Positions 8,744 to 17,249 are shown, counted from the first letter of the stretch. The stretch: 64,000 nucleotides of DNA from Candidatus Marinarcus aquaticus (GCF_004116335.1 NZ_PDKN01000003.1:248001-312000); one strand, 5' to 3'. Notes: generated by a model not told the origin, from the letters alone. Numbers and translations are program-made.

Positions 8744-9451
8744 ATGTTAGTACGAAGTTTTCTTCTTTTTGTTTGTTTATTTGCTGCTGTTCAAGCAAAA
8801 AATTTAAAAATAGCTGCGGGTGCAGGGTATAAAAAAGTGGTTTTAAAAGTGATTGAAGCGTATGAAAAGAAAGGTCCTTCAATCGATGGTTTTTTTGGAA
8901 ATATGAGACAAGTCTCTGCTCAAGCCAAACAAAGTGACATCGCACTGATTATTGGAGATAAAAATTTCTTACTGAATAAAAGTGGCCTTGATATTATCAA
9001 ACAATATAAAGTAGGTGAAGGAAGAGTTGTTATTGTCTATCCTAAAGATGCTCAAGCGATCACAAATACACAAAGCCTTTTGGATGAAAACATAGAAAAA
9101 ATTGCCATGCCACAACCTAAAAAAGCGATTTATGGCATTGCGGGTGAGGCTTTTTTAAAAAATGAAAAGATCTATGAGCAAGTCAAAGAGAAGCTCTATA
9201 TTGTTGCAACTGTACCTCAAGTGATGACCTATGTTATTGCCAATGAAGTGGATGCAGGCATTGTAAACCTCACTTCTGCACTTGAAAACAGAGATAAAAT
9301 TGGTGGTTACATAGAAGTGAATCCTAAAAGCCATCTACCCATTGAAATCATTGCAGCTGAATTAGACAGTTGTGATGAACAGTGCCAATCATTTGCAGCA
9401 TTTTTGCAACAAGATGAAGCACAAGCCATCTTTAAGTCATTTGGACTGTAG
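8744..9451 (+). CDS. Second, divergent ModA-like oxyanion-binding protein
   Basis: A periplasmic binding protein of the ModA type with signal peptide (LFVCLFAAVQA). The N-terminal pattern KIAAGAGYKKVVLKVIEAYEKK and the PKKAIYGIAGEAFL segment follow ModA. The ligand loop is changed: where ModA has a Ser-Ser-Gly (GSSGKLTAQ), this protein has FFGNMRQVSAQAK. It also carries a Cys pair near the C-terminus (SCDEQCQ). The change suggests a different oxyanion such as tungstate, or a different affinity. It starts 3 bases after modC and is directly followed by its own permease. The substrate assignment is inference. Confidence 0.88.
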   Translation: MLVRSFLLFVCLFAAVQAKNLKIAAGAGYKKVVLKVIEAYEKKGPSIDGFFGNMRQVSAQAKQSDIALIIGDKNFLLNKSGLDIIKQYKVGEGRVVIVYPKDAQAITNTQSLLDENIEKIAMPQPKKAIYGIAGEAFLKNEKIYEQVKEKLYIVATVPQVMTYVIANEVDAGIVNLTSALENRDKIGGYIEVNPKSHLPIEIIAAELDSCDEQCQSFAAFLQQDEAQAIFKSFGL

Positions 9452-10132
9452 ATGCACACCATCGTTTTAGAGCAAATTACAAACCCCTTATGGTTAAGCT
9501 TTAAAACCATCATGGTTACAACCCTTCTTTTTTTGTTTTTAGGAACGCCTTTGGCCTATTTATTGTCAAAAAAAAAGTTGCCTTTTCGATGGTTACTTGA
9601 CACACTGGTCACGCTTCCTTTGGTTTTTCCTCCCATTGCAGTGGGATTTTTTCTGCTTCTTTTATTGGGCAAAAAAAGTCTCATTGGAGAGTTTTTACAA
9701 ACCTTTAATATGGAAATCATCTTCAGCTTTACAGGCATCGTGATTGCTGCTTTTATTGCAGGTATTCCTTTGATGGTCAAACCACTTCAAGCTGCCATTG
9801 ATCAATTTCCCAAAGCCATCAAAGAGGCGTCGTATTTAAGTGGAAAATCCAAGCTCTACACCTTTGTATGTATTGTTTTACCCACAATTAAAAATGCCTT
9901 GATGGTTGCCCTTCTTATTGCTACAGCTCGGGCATTAGGAGAAGTGGGTATTACGTTGATGTTAGGTGGGAATATCATTGGTAAAACGGACACGGTTTCG
10001 TTGGCTATTTATAATGCTGTGTTTGATGGAGAGTTTGACTTAGCAATGCTTCTAAGTGCCATCTTAGTAACGATTTCTCTTCTTTTTTTTATTGCCCTTC
10101 ACTGGTTTGAAAAAAGAAAACCACTGGTTTAG
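9452..10132 (+). CDS. Second ModB-like permease
   Basis: An inner-membrane permease of 226 residues with about five helices. It starts right after the stop of the second binding protein (TAG then ATG). The coupling loop EASYLSGKSKLYTFVCIVLP and the ALGEVGITLMLGGNIIG segment match ModB. No separate ATPase gene follows, so ModC (7880) is the likely partner. The next gene, modD, begins 77 bases later. The pair 8744/9452 looks like a duplicated and diverged copy of modA-modB. Confidence 0.9.
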   Translation: MHTIVLEQITNPLWLSFKTIMVTTLLFLFLGTPLAYLLSKKKLPFRWLLDTLVTLPLVFPPIAVGFFLLLLLGKKSLIGEFLQTFNMEIIFSFTGIVIAAFIAGIPLMVKPLQAAIDQFPKAIKEASYLSGKSKLYTFVCIVLPTIKNALMVALLIATARALGEVGITLMLGGNIIGKTDTVSLAIYNAVFDGEFDLAMLLSAILVTISLLFFIALHWFEKRKPLV

Positions 10133-10208
10133 AAGGTTTAAGGCTTATGCGCTTTTTAAAGCTTCAAGTGCTATATTAGTGGCATAAAAATTTAACAATG
10201 GATTGACA

Positions 10209-11057
10209 ATGTTCAACTTAACTACTCAAGAACTGCAAGCATATATCAATGAAGATATTCCGTACTTCGATTTAACCACCTCATTACAAAAATGTAATCA
10301 CACCCAAGCACGAATGGAGATCTATACACGGGAAGATATTGTGGTTGCGTGCAGTGAAGAGGCCGCAAAGATAGCTGAACATTTCAATTGCAAAATACTC
10401 TCTCTTAAGCCCAGTCAAACCAAAGCCAAACAGCAAGAGGTTCTACTGAGTTACGAAGGAGAGTATGCCCAAGTACATCAAGCCTATCGATTGACACAAA
10501 TTCTTTTAGAGTACAGTTGTAAAATTGCAACGCATGCTTCTTTGATGAATGAAAAAATCAAAGCCATCAATCCACACTGTGAACTTCTCACCACTCGCAA
10601 AACATTCCCTTTTGCTAAAAAGTTCTGTATCAAAGCAGCGATGATGGGAGGAGCAATGCCTCACCGTTTGGGATTAAGTGAAACCATACTCTTTTTTGAT
10701 GCGCATCGAGTTATTTATGACTCTAACACTGCTTTTTACTCTTTTGTACAAGAGCTTAAAAACAATATTGTAGAGAAGAAAATCGTGGTTGAAAGTGAAA
10801 CCACAGAAGATGCCATTGCTCTGATGCAATATGGTGCAGATGTTTTGCAACTGGATAAACTCTCTTTTGAAGATATCACCAAAATCGTAACTTACAAAAA
10901 TGAAAACTTCCCTCAGGTAAAAATCCTTGCAGCAGGGGGCATTAATATAAACAACGTAGAGCGTTATGTTCAAGCAGGCGTGGATGGTATTGTAACAAGT
11001 TGGGTGTATCAAGCAGGTATGGCGAACCTAGGAGCCAAGTTTCAACTTAAAGAGTAA
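10209..11057 (+). CDS. modD: ModD protein (nicotinate-nucleotide pyrophosphorylase-like)
   Basis: A homologue of quinolinate phosphoribosyltransferase (NadC) that is often found in molybdate transport operons and known as ModD; its reaction is not established. Family features are the DLTT segment near the start, ELLTTRKTFPFAKKFCIKA in the middle (NadC: the 'RKT.P' motif), the acidic VVESETTEDAIALMQYGADVLQLDKL strand, and the phosphate-binding ILAAGGININNVERYVQAGVDGIVTS loop. The ATG at 10209 is used; the in-frame TTG at 10203 lacks a ribosome site. At 282 residues it is of NadC length. It ends the molybdate operon or begins a small unit of its own. Confidence 0.9.
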   Translation: MFNLTTQELQAYINEDIPYFDLTTSLQKCNHTQARMEIYTREDIVVACSEEAAKIAEHFNCKILSLKPSQTKAKQQEVLLSYEGEYAQVHQAYRLTQILLEYSCKIATHASLMNEKIKAINPHCELLTTRKTFPFAKKFCIKAAMMGGAMPHRLGLSETILFFDAHRVIYDSNTAFYSFVQELKNNIVEKKIVVESETTEDAIALMQYGADVLQLDKLSFEDITKIVTYKNENFPQVKILAAGGININNVERYVQAGVDGIVTSWVYQAGMANLGAKFQLKE

Positions 11058-11105
11058 TACTTCTTAGGAATACCAGTTGCATGTCCTTTTATAAGGAGTA
11101 TACAA

Positions 11106-11198
11106 TTGGTTGAAGAAATCATCATTGCCAGTGTGCTGGCCATTTACATTCTTTTTATTATTCTGTACACAAACTACCGATACAAAAAATCTCGATAA
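11106..11198 (+). CDS. Predicted 30-residue single-pass membrane protein
   Basis: A very short open frame starts with TTG at 11106, preceded by a perfect Shine-Dalgarno (AAGGAG, 11093-11098) 7 bases upstream. It encodes two acidic residues, about 18 hydrophobic residues (IIIASVLAIYILFIILY) and a basic tail (NYRYKKSR), the layout of a small membrane protein with the N-terminus outside. It lies 48 bases after modD and just upstream of the sigma-54 promoter of the next operon. I do not recognise a family. It could be a small partner of the molybdate transporter. The ribosome site plus the clean hydrophobic pattern support it, but the size makes chance possible. Confidence 0.55.
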   Translation: MVEEIIIASVLAIYILFIILYTNYRYKKSR

Positions 11199-11216
11199 CA
11201 GCTATAAAATAGATTA

Positions 11217-11232
11217 TGGAATAGTTTTTGCA
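11217..11232 (+). promoter_or_regulatory. Sigma-54 promoter of the aldo/keto reductase-flavoprotein-nifT operon
   Basis: TGGAATAGTTTTTGCA has GG at 11218-11219 and GC at 11230-11231 with 10 bases between, and ends in the preferred TTGCA. Transcription would start near 11243, about 65 bases before the start codon at 11309. A TGTACA motif (11164-11169) lies about 50 bp upstream, related to the palindromes before nifH. Confidence 0.83.
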
Positions 11233-11308
11233 TATAAATACTTGCCTTTAAAATATATGATGAAAGAGTAGGTTTTCCCTACTCTTTTGTTTTGGAGAAG
11301 AAGAGATC

Positions 11309-12421
11309 ATGAATGTAGCAACACCTGAAGCAACTTACCATTATGCTAAACAATTTTCAAATTATAAAGACTTTTATATCAAGCATAACGATTTGATTTT
11401 TTCTAAACTGGGGATTGGAACATTTAATAAAGAACCTTATAAAGAAGAGAATTACGTATTTCATTATATAGAAGGGGTTAAAACGGCCATAAAAAATGGC
11501 ATTAACTTCATTGATACAGCCAGTAACTATCGCTATGGTCAAAGTGAAAAAGAGATTGGTGAAGCTTTAAAAGAGCTCTATGCCGAGGGGACAGTCAAAA
11601 GAGAAGAGTTGATTATTTGCTCAAAAGGGGGATTCATACAACTGGATTTTCCTTTTCCTGAAAACCCATATACTTGGATTGAAGAGCATATTTTAAAACC
11701 AAAATTGGCTTTAAAAGAGGACATTGAACTTGACCAACACTGTATGACCCCTGATTATTTAGAGTGGTCCTGTCAAAACTCTTTAAAGAACATGGGAGTT
11801 GATTGTTTTGATATCTATTATTTGCACAACCCCGAGATGCAACTCATCAAGTTGGGGTACGATACATTCCTTAAAAAAATTGAAAGCATCTTCAAACGAT
11901 TTGAAAAAATGGCCGATAAAGGGATGTTGAAATATTATGGAGTTGCAGTCTGGAATGCCTTTATTAACCCTAAAAATAACAAAGAGTTGATTAACTTAGA
12001 AGATTTGGTCAACATTGCCAAAAAAGTAGGTGGGAAGAACCACCGATTTAAGTATATTCAAACCCCATTTAACATGGGAAAAACTTCTATTTATACACTT
12101 CCTACACAAACAGTAAACAGTGAAGAGTGTACCCTGCTTCAAGCAGCACACCGATTAGGTATGGGAGTAATTTCCAGTTCCTCTTTACTTCAAATGAACC
12201 TGTTTAAAAAATCATTTAAACCCGAAACGGGTTATTTATTGGATCCTTCAATGACATTGAGCAATGATATTCAACTCGCACTGCAATTTGTACGTTCAAC
12301 GCCCGGTATCATAAGCTCACTCTTTGCCTCAAAAGTACCCGTACACATCAAAGCAAATCTTGAAATCACAAAAATTAAATCAACGCCAAGAGCAAACTAT
12401 GATTTAATCTATAGGGTATAA
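11309..12421 (+). CDS. Aldo/keto reductase of the nif region
   Basis: A soluble NAD(P)H-dependent oxidoreductase of the aldo/keto reductase superfamily. It has NFIDTASNYRYGQSEKEIGEAL (catalytic Asp and Tyr), a SKGGF segment with the catalytic Lys, and YLHNPE with the catalytic His position. At 370 residues it is longer than the usual 320-330, with extra sequence in the middle. It lies behind a sigma-54 promoter and 1 base before the flavoprotein gene, followed by nifT, so it is most likely made under nitrogen-fixing conditions. The substrate is unknown; a link to redox supply for nitrogenase is inference. Confidence 0.88.
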   Translation: MNVATPEATYHYAKQFSNYKDFYIKHNDLIFSKLGIGTFNKEPYKEENYVFHYIEGVKTAIKNGINFIDTASNYRYGQSEKEIGEALKELYAEGTVKREELIICSKGGFIQLDFPFPENPYTWIEEHILKPKLALKEDIELDQHCMTPDYLEWSCQNSLKNMGVDCFDIYYLHNPEMQLIKLGYDTFLKKIESIFKRFEKMADKGMLKYYGVAVWNAFINPKNNKELINLEDLVNIAKKVGGKNHRFKYIQTPFNMGKTSIYTLPTQTVNSEECTLLQAAHRLGMGVISSSSLLQMNLFKKSFKPETGYLLDPSMTLSNDIQLALQFVRSTPGIISSLFASKVPVHIKANLEITKIKSTPRANYDLIYRV

Positions 12422-12422
12422 C

Positions 12423-14069
12423 ATGATATATGACGTTATCGTCGTTGGGTCAGGTATTGCTGGGCTGATGGCTGCAATTGAAGCAAAAACAGAACAGAAT
12501 AAAGTTGCGATAATCACAAAAAGCAACCTCTTTAAATCCAACTCTTCTATGGCCAGCGGGGGTATCAATGCTGTACTTGATAAAAAAAATACCAAAGAGA
12601 TTAATGCCCATATTAATGATACCTTTCAATCTTCAAAAGGGTTAGGGAATAAAAAAGCCATCAACTATATGTGTAATCGAGCCTCAACCATCATAGAAAA
12701 ACTTGAAGAGTATGGGGTAAACTTTGATAAAGATATTCAAGGCACTATTCTTCAACGTAGTTTTGGTGGAGCAAGCAGCAAACGAACCTGTTTTGTAGGA
12801 GATAAAACAGGGGGAGCCATCACCCAAGCATTGATAAAAAAAGCACGAGAGATTGGGGTAGAGTTTTTAGTGAACAATTTTGTTTTAAACTTGGCAAAGT
12901 ATAAAAACAATGTCAGTGGAGTGATTTGTCTGAGAAAATTGGACTCTTCAGTTTTAATCTATCCTGCAAAGTCTGTGGTGCTTGCAGGAGGTGGATATGC
13001 TGGGATTTTCAGAGGAAACTCAACCAATGCGCAAGACTACACAGGGGATCTACTCGCTGTTTGTTTACGAGCAGGTTTGAGTCTATCCAACATGGAATTT
13101 GTCCAGTTTCACCCAACGGGGTTTGCCAAAACCAACTATTTGGTCACAGAAGCCGCTCGCGCTGAAGGGGGATACCTTATCAACAGTGATGGGGAACGAT
13201 TTATCAATGAACTTGATACTCGAGATAAGATTGCCAAAGCGATATTAAAGCAACAACAAAAAGGGCGTAAAGTCTATATCGACCTTCGACACTTAAGCCT
13301 TGAAAAGATTCAATCACGCTTGCCAGGTCTTTATAATGCAGCAATGAATCAAGCGGGAGTGGATCTTTCATCTGAATTGCTTGAAATCAAACCCGTTGCT
13401 CACTACAGCATGGGTGGAGTAGAAACCAATATGGTCTCTACAAGCATAAAAGGTCTTTTTGTATGTGGAGAGATGGCATCAAATGGGGTACATGGTGCGA
13501 ACCGATTGGGTGGAAATTCTTTGCTAGAAGGAGTAGTATTTGGAGAACTTGCAGGTAAAAAAGCAGCCTCTCATGCTCAAGACCGTCACTATTTGCCTAT
13601 TGATTACAATATTGTCATTAAAGACATTAAAACCATTGATAAAATCTTTGATTCAGATACCTCAAAAAATTTCAACGCCATACGTATTTCTATGGGGAAT
13701 TGTCTGTTTGACAAAGTAGGCATCATACGAAACCGAAAATCGCTCATTCAAGCCTTTGATTACATCAAATATTTGCGACGGGAATCATACAGTCTGCACT
13801 GTATTAACAAAGAGCGACGCAATAATGTCGAGTTGACCTCTATTTTAGAACTGCGTAATGCCTTGGAAATTTCTGAAGCCATTATTCTTTCAGCACAAAA
13901 AAGAAAAGAGAGTCGTGGTGCACACTTTAGGGATGATTTCCCCGATATAAACAAAGAGATGAACAAACACATCTTGGTTACTGAGATTCAAAAAGGTTAC
14001 TTTAAAACTCAATTCCAAGCGTCAAAATGGATTGATTTTTTAAAACGAACATTGACCAATAAAACTTAA
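12423..14069 (+). CDS. FAD-dependent oxidoreductase, FrdA/NadB-like, in nif operon
   Basis: A 548-residue soluble flavoprotein of the fumarate reductase/succinate dehydrogenase/L-aspartate oxidase family. It has the FAD-binding VVGSGIAGLMAAIEA N-terminus, SMASGGINAVLD, HPTGF, TEAARAEGGYLINSDGERF, HYSMGGVETN and CGEMASNGVHGANRLGGN. The position of the His that binds FAD covalently in SdhA/FrdA is Ser here, as in NadB, so FAD should be bound non-covalently. The capping-domain sequence is nearer FrdA than NadB. No iron-sulfur or membrane subunit is adjacent. It lies between the aldo/keto reductase and nifT under a sigma-54 promoter; the electron donor and acceptor are unknown. Confidence 0.88.
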   Translation: MIYDVIVVGSGIAGLMAAIEAKTEQNKVAIITKSNLFKSNSSMASGGINAVLDKKNTKEINAHINDTFQSSKGLGNKKAINYMCNRASTIIEKLEEYGVNFDKDIQGTILQRSFGGASSKRTCFVGDKTGGAITQALIKKAREIGVEFLVNNFVLNLAKYKNNVSGVICLRKLDSSVLIYPAKSVVLAGGGYAGIFRGNSTNAQDYTGDLLAVCLRAGLSLSNMEFVQFHPTGFAKTNYLVTEAARAEGGYLINSDGERFINELDTRDKIAKAILKQQQKGRKVYIDLRHLSLEKIQSRLPGLYNAAMNQAGVDLSSELLEIKPVAHYSMGGVETNMVSTSIKGLFVCGEMASNGVHGANRLGGNSLLEGVVFGELAGKKAASHAQDRHYLPIDYNIVIKDIKTIDKIFDSDTSKNFNAIRISMGNCLFDKVGIIRNRKSLIQAFDYIKYLRRESYSLHCINKERRNNVELTSILELRNALEISEAIILSAQKRKESRGAHFRDDFPDINKEMNKHILVTEIQKGYFKTQFQASKWIDFLKRTLTNKT

Positions 14070-14087
14070 TTTAAACAAGGAGAAACA

Positions 14088-14297
14088 ATGGCAAAAGTAA
14101 TGTTAAGAGAGAACGATGGTGTTCTTTATTTTTATGTAGCAAAAAAAGATATGGAAGAGACAATTGAGTCTTTAGAGTTTGATACACCAGAAAACTGGGG
14201 TGGAGAAGTGGAACTTTCAAATGGTGAGACATGGTGGATTCAACCCGGATCAAAACAACTGCCAAAAGAGGAAGTTTGTAAAAAGATTTCTGATTAA
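14088..14297 (+). CDS. nifT: Nitrogen fixation protein NifT/FixU
   Basis: A small protein of 69 residues found almost only in nif clusters; its function is not established and it is dispensable in the species tested. The family pattern is clear: MAKVMLRENDGVLYFYVAKKDMEE at the start, then WGGEVELSNGETWWIQP. It normally follows nifK; here it ends the operon of the aldo/keto reductase and flavoprotein, 18 bases after the latter, with a good Shine-Dalgarno (AAGGAG). Confidence 0.93.
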   Translation: MAKVMLRENDGVLYFYVAKKDMEETIESLEFDTPENWGGEVELSNGETWWIQPGSKQLPKEEVCKKISD

Positions 14298-14322
14298 AAT
14301 GAATATTTTTTATACAATATTG

Positions 14323-14353
14323 TTGACTAATTTTGTTGATTTTGTATTATAAT
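14323..14353 (+). promoter_or_regulatory. Sigma-70 promoter of nifA
   Basis: TTGACT (14323-14328) is followed after 16 bases by TATTAT (14345-14350), overlapping TATAAT (14348-14353). It gives nifA a promoter that does not need sigma-54, so the activator can be made first. It lies in the 81-base gap after nifT. Confidence 0.7.
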
Positions 14354-14378
14354 AGTTTTTTAGCCATAAGGAGAAGAG

Positions 14379-15926
14379 ATGCCATTAATGGATAAAGCAG
14401 CATGTCAGACCTGTTTAACAACTAAAGAATTAACTACACTGTACGAAATAGCTTCAATTATTTCAAACCACTATAATTTAGACACATCATTAGAAAAATG
14501 TATCAAAGTTTTAAAAAATACTCTGAATTTAGAGAATTGTGTGGTTCATATCTTAGAGGATGATGAACTCAAAGTATTTGCGTCCGTTGAATTAAGTAAA
14601 ATCCAACGAGACTTAGCAACGTATAAAATTGGGGAAGGGGTAACGGGAATGGCGGCCCAAGAGAAAGAACCCATCGTTGTGGAAAATATTCATAGTGACA
14701 CCCTATTTCTAAACAAATCAGGAAAACGAGATTTTAACGGACAATCGTATGTGGCCGTGCCTTTGGTGGTTGATACTAAAACCATTGGAGTATTGGGTGC
14801 AAGTCTGACAAAAACAACTGAGATTGGCTTTGAAGATACCGTAAGGATCTTAACCATTGTCAGTTCTATTTTTGCGCAAACCATTTATTCATATCAAATG
14901 AATAAAAAAGAGAAAGAACGACTCAAAGAGTTGAAACTGTATTATAAAATGGAGTGGGATTCAAAAGTGCATAACTTTGGAGATATAATAGGGGACAGTC
15001 CAAAAATGCAGCAAGTTTTCCAAGTAATTCAACGAATTGCTCAAAGCGATGTCACCGTACTTGTAAGAGGAGAAACCGGGACAGGGAAAGAGTTGGTAGC
15101 AGCTGCCATTCACAAACGAAGTAAAAGAAAAGATGAACCATTTATTAAACTCAATTGTGCAGCTATTACTGATACGCTATTGGAAAGTGAACTGTTTGGA
15201 CACGAAAAAGGTGCGTTTACCGACGCTAAAGAGACCAGAAAAGGAAGATTTGAACTCGCTGACGGAGGAACTCTTTTCTTAGATGAGATTGGAGATATTT
15301 CTGCTTCTGCGCAAGTGAAATTGTTGCGGGTTTTACAAGAGCGAGAGTTCGAACGTGTCGGTGGGAGTAAAACCATCAAGGTCAATGTTCGATTGATTGC
15401 AGCAACCAATCGAAACTTAGAAAAAATGGTTGAAGATGGTGATTTCAGAGAGGATTTATACTATCGTTTAAATGTTATTCCAATTGATTTACCGCCGTTA
15501 AGAGAGCGTGGGGATGACATTAAACAACTGGTAAACTTCTTCTTAGAACGTGCCATTAAGAATCATAAAAAAAGAGTAACCATCACTGAAGAAGCGATGG
15601 ATGCGTTGTGTCAATATCCATGGCCAGGAAACGTTCGAGAGTTGGAAAATACGCTGGAGAGAATCGTACTTATGGGGAATGAAGATGGTATCAGTGAAAG
15701 CGACATGAGACTGCTTTTACCTGCATTGCATGACACACAAGCAACCAAAGCATCGAAAAAAAGCAACACTTCAAATAACTTGGCATCAAAGACATTAGAA
15801 GAGTTGGAGAAAGATGCGATTGAAAACGCGTTGGATAACAACAACAACAATCAATCACATGCAGCTAAAGAGTTGGGAATCTCTTTAAGACAAATAGGGT
15901 ACAAAATTAAAAAATATGGCATCTAA
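14379..15926 (+). CDS. nifA: Nif-specific transcriptional activator NifA
   Basis: A sigma-54 enhancer-binding protein that activates nif promoters. Domains: an N-terminal GAF domain (about residues 20-165), a sigma-54-contacting AAA+ domain (about 200-430) with Walker A GETGTGKE (about 231) and Walker B GGTLFLDEIGD, and a C-terminal helix-turn-helix (HAAKELGISLRQIGYKIKKY, about 494-513). The sigma-54 contact loop reads GAFTDA (about 278-283) instead of GAFTGA. The linker before the helix-turn-helix has no cysteines, so it lacks the oxygen-sensing motif of rhizobial NifA; a Cys-x2-Cys pair sits at the N-terminus (AACQTC). No nifL is adjacent. It has its own sigma-70 promoter and overlaps the next gene by 11 bases. 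Confidence 0.95.
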   Translation: MPLMDKAACQTCLTTKELTTLYEIASIISNHYNLDTSLEKCIKVLKNTLNLENCVVHILEDDELKVFASVELSKIQRDLATYKIGEGVTGMAAQEKEPIVVENIHSDTLFLNKSGKRDFNGQSYVAVPLVVDTKTIGVLGASLTKTTEIGFEDTVRILTIVSSIFAQTIYSYQMNKKEKERLKELKLYYKMEWDSKVHNFGDIIGDSPKMQQVFQVIQRIAQSDVTVLVRGETGTGKELVAAAIHKRSKRKDEPFIKLNCAAITDTLLESELFGHEKGAFTDAKETRKGRFELADGGTLFLDEIGDISASAQVKLLRVLQEREFERVGGSKTIKVNVRLIAATNRNLEKMVEDGDFREDLYYRLNVIPIDLPPLRERGDDIKQLVNFFLERAIKNHKKRVTITEEAMDALCQYPWPGNVRELENTLERIVLMGNEDGISESDMRLLLPALHDTQATKASKKSNTSNNLASKTLEELEKDAIENALDNNNNNQSHAAKELGISLRQIGYKIKKYGI

Positions 15927-16440
15927 CATCACATACAACAACGAAACTTTTGAGCTCATTGATGAATTCATCGATATTGGTTACATGGCTGAAGACATTG
16001 AAGCACACGATGATAAAGGCAATGTACTCATCATTCAAAAAGCAAGCCCTAATAGAAGCATTCAAATCATTATGTCGTTTCCAAATTTCGAGGATTTTAA
16101 AGAGGAGATTATTGCATTTGATACCTTTATGAACGATGCTCAAGTGGAAATTTTCACCTACATTTTGTTTGATTCACCTCTTGAAATTAAGCACACTTTC
16201 AAAAAATTGATTGTGGCATATGACCGCAATGAAGACTATGGGAACATGTATGGAACAAAAATTGTAAGTGGCTCTTTAGAAAACAGATTAACAAAAGCGC
16301 TTTTCTTAATTGGGAAAGATGGCGCTATCTATCATATCGATATGCCTCAAAACTTACACAACAGCTTTGATATGGAACGTATCCGAGTCGAGTTAAACAA
16401 GGTGTACCAATCTTATACAGGAGTTGGTTGTCATGGATGA
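15916..16440 (+). CDS. Peroxiredoxin-like protein without catalytic cysteine
   Basis: A 174-residue cytoplasmic protein whose second half resembles thiol peroxidases and AhpC/TSA proteins (DYGNMYGTKI, then ENRLTKALFLIGKDGAIYHID). The position of the peroxidatic cysteine (after the strand IQIIMSFPNFEDFK) has no cysteine; the only Cys is in the tail (GVGCHG). If the fold assignment is right, it cannot act as an ordinary peroxidase and may bind a partner instead. It overlaps nifA by 11 bases and the SIR2-like gene by 8, so it belongs to the nifA-clpX block. The family call is moderate. Confidence 0.75.
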   Translation: MASNITYNNETFELIDEFIDIGYMAEDIEAHDDKGNVLIIQKASPNRSIQIIMSFPNFEDFKEEIIAFDTFMNDAQVEIFTYILFDSPLEIKHTFKKLIVAYDRNEDYGNMYGTKIVSGSLENRLTKALFLIGKDGAIYHIDMPQNLHNSFDMERIRVELNKVYQSYTGVGCHG

Positions 16441-17248
16441 AGTATTACAGAAGATTAAAGACGGTACTTGTATTCCTTTTTTAGGAATGGGAGTTTTTAC
16501 AAACACAAAAGCGACAGATGGCACACAAATTCCATTTGACAGTGACTCAATGATTTTGGCTTTAAACAATGGCCGAGCGATGAGTGAACGACTCATGTAT
16601 GAGTACTCACGTGCTGCCATGAGTTTAGAACAAAGAAAAGGTCGAGAGTTTATTATTCAAATGACCAATCACATCTTCTCTTCAAAAGAGTATGAACTGC
16701 CAGCGGTTTATCAATGGTTAAAAGAGTTTAAACCTCCTTACGTTATTGATACCACTATGGATGACTCTTTACAAAAAGTATATGAAGAAGATGTTCACTG
16801 TTTAATTACGGGAATTTCAAGAATTACTGCAGATTATGACCGATTTATTATCTATAAGTTTGACCCTTCAAGTAAAGAGTATACAAAAATAGAGAAAGAG
16901 GCTTTAAAAACAGATGCCCCAATTTTGTTTAAACCTATGGGATCAACCAAGCCTGAGATGAATTTCATTGTTTCAGATGCAGACTTTGTGGATTGGCTTA
17001 CTGAAGCCATGGGTGGATATGCCATGCCAAACATCTTAAAAGAGTATCGAAAAGATAAAGAGTATATTTTTATGGGCGTGGATTTCTCCCGCGATACATT
17101 TAGAATGGTGGCAAATGAGATTACCATTGGCTTAAAAGGTGGCTACAGCTTAATCAATAAAGATGAATTAACTAAAAAAGAGGATAAATTCATTACGACA
17201 CATAATATCACGAATATTAAACAAGACGTCGATGAATTTATAAAATAA
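16433..17248 (+). CDS. SIR2-like domain protein of the nif cluster
   Basis: A 271-residue soluble protein. The N-terminus (IKDGTCIPFLGMGVFTN) resembles the nucleotide-binding start of SIR2-like domains (typically '..G..v.flGaG.s'), and the rest is consistent with a SIR2-like family of unknown activity. No zinc-binding cysteines of classical sirtuins are seen. The start is the ATG at 16433 with AGGAG 9 bases upstream; the TTG at 16424 directly abuts that ribosome site and is unlikely. It is coupled to the peroxiredoxin-like gene and lies 1 base before clpX. A role in nitrogenase control through NAD is speculation. Confidence 0.75.
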   Translation: MDEVLQKIKDGTCIPFLGMGVFTNTKATDGTQIPFDSDSMILALNNGRAMSERLMYEYSRAAMSLEQRKGREFIIQMTNHIFSSKEYELPAVYQWLKEFKPPYVIDTTMDDSLQKVYEEDVHCLITGISRITADYDRFIIYKFDPSSKEYTKIEKEALKTDAPILFKPMGSTKPEMNFIVSDADFVDWLTEAMGGYAMPNILKEYRKDKEYIFMGVDFSRDTFRMVANEITIGLKGGYSLINKDELTKKEDKFITTHNITNIKQDVDEFIK

Positions 17249-17249
17249 T

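Noticed and set aside
12926-13165. Open frame inside the FrdA-like gene
   Set aside because: Shadow frame without ribosome site or protein-like composition.
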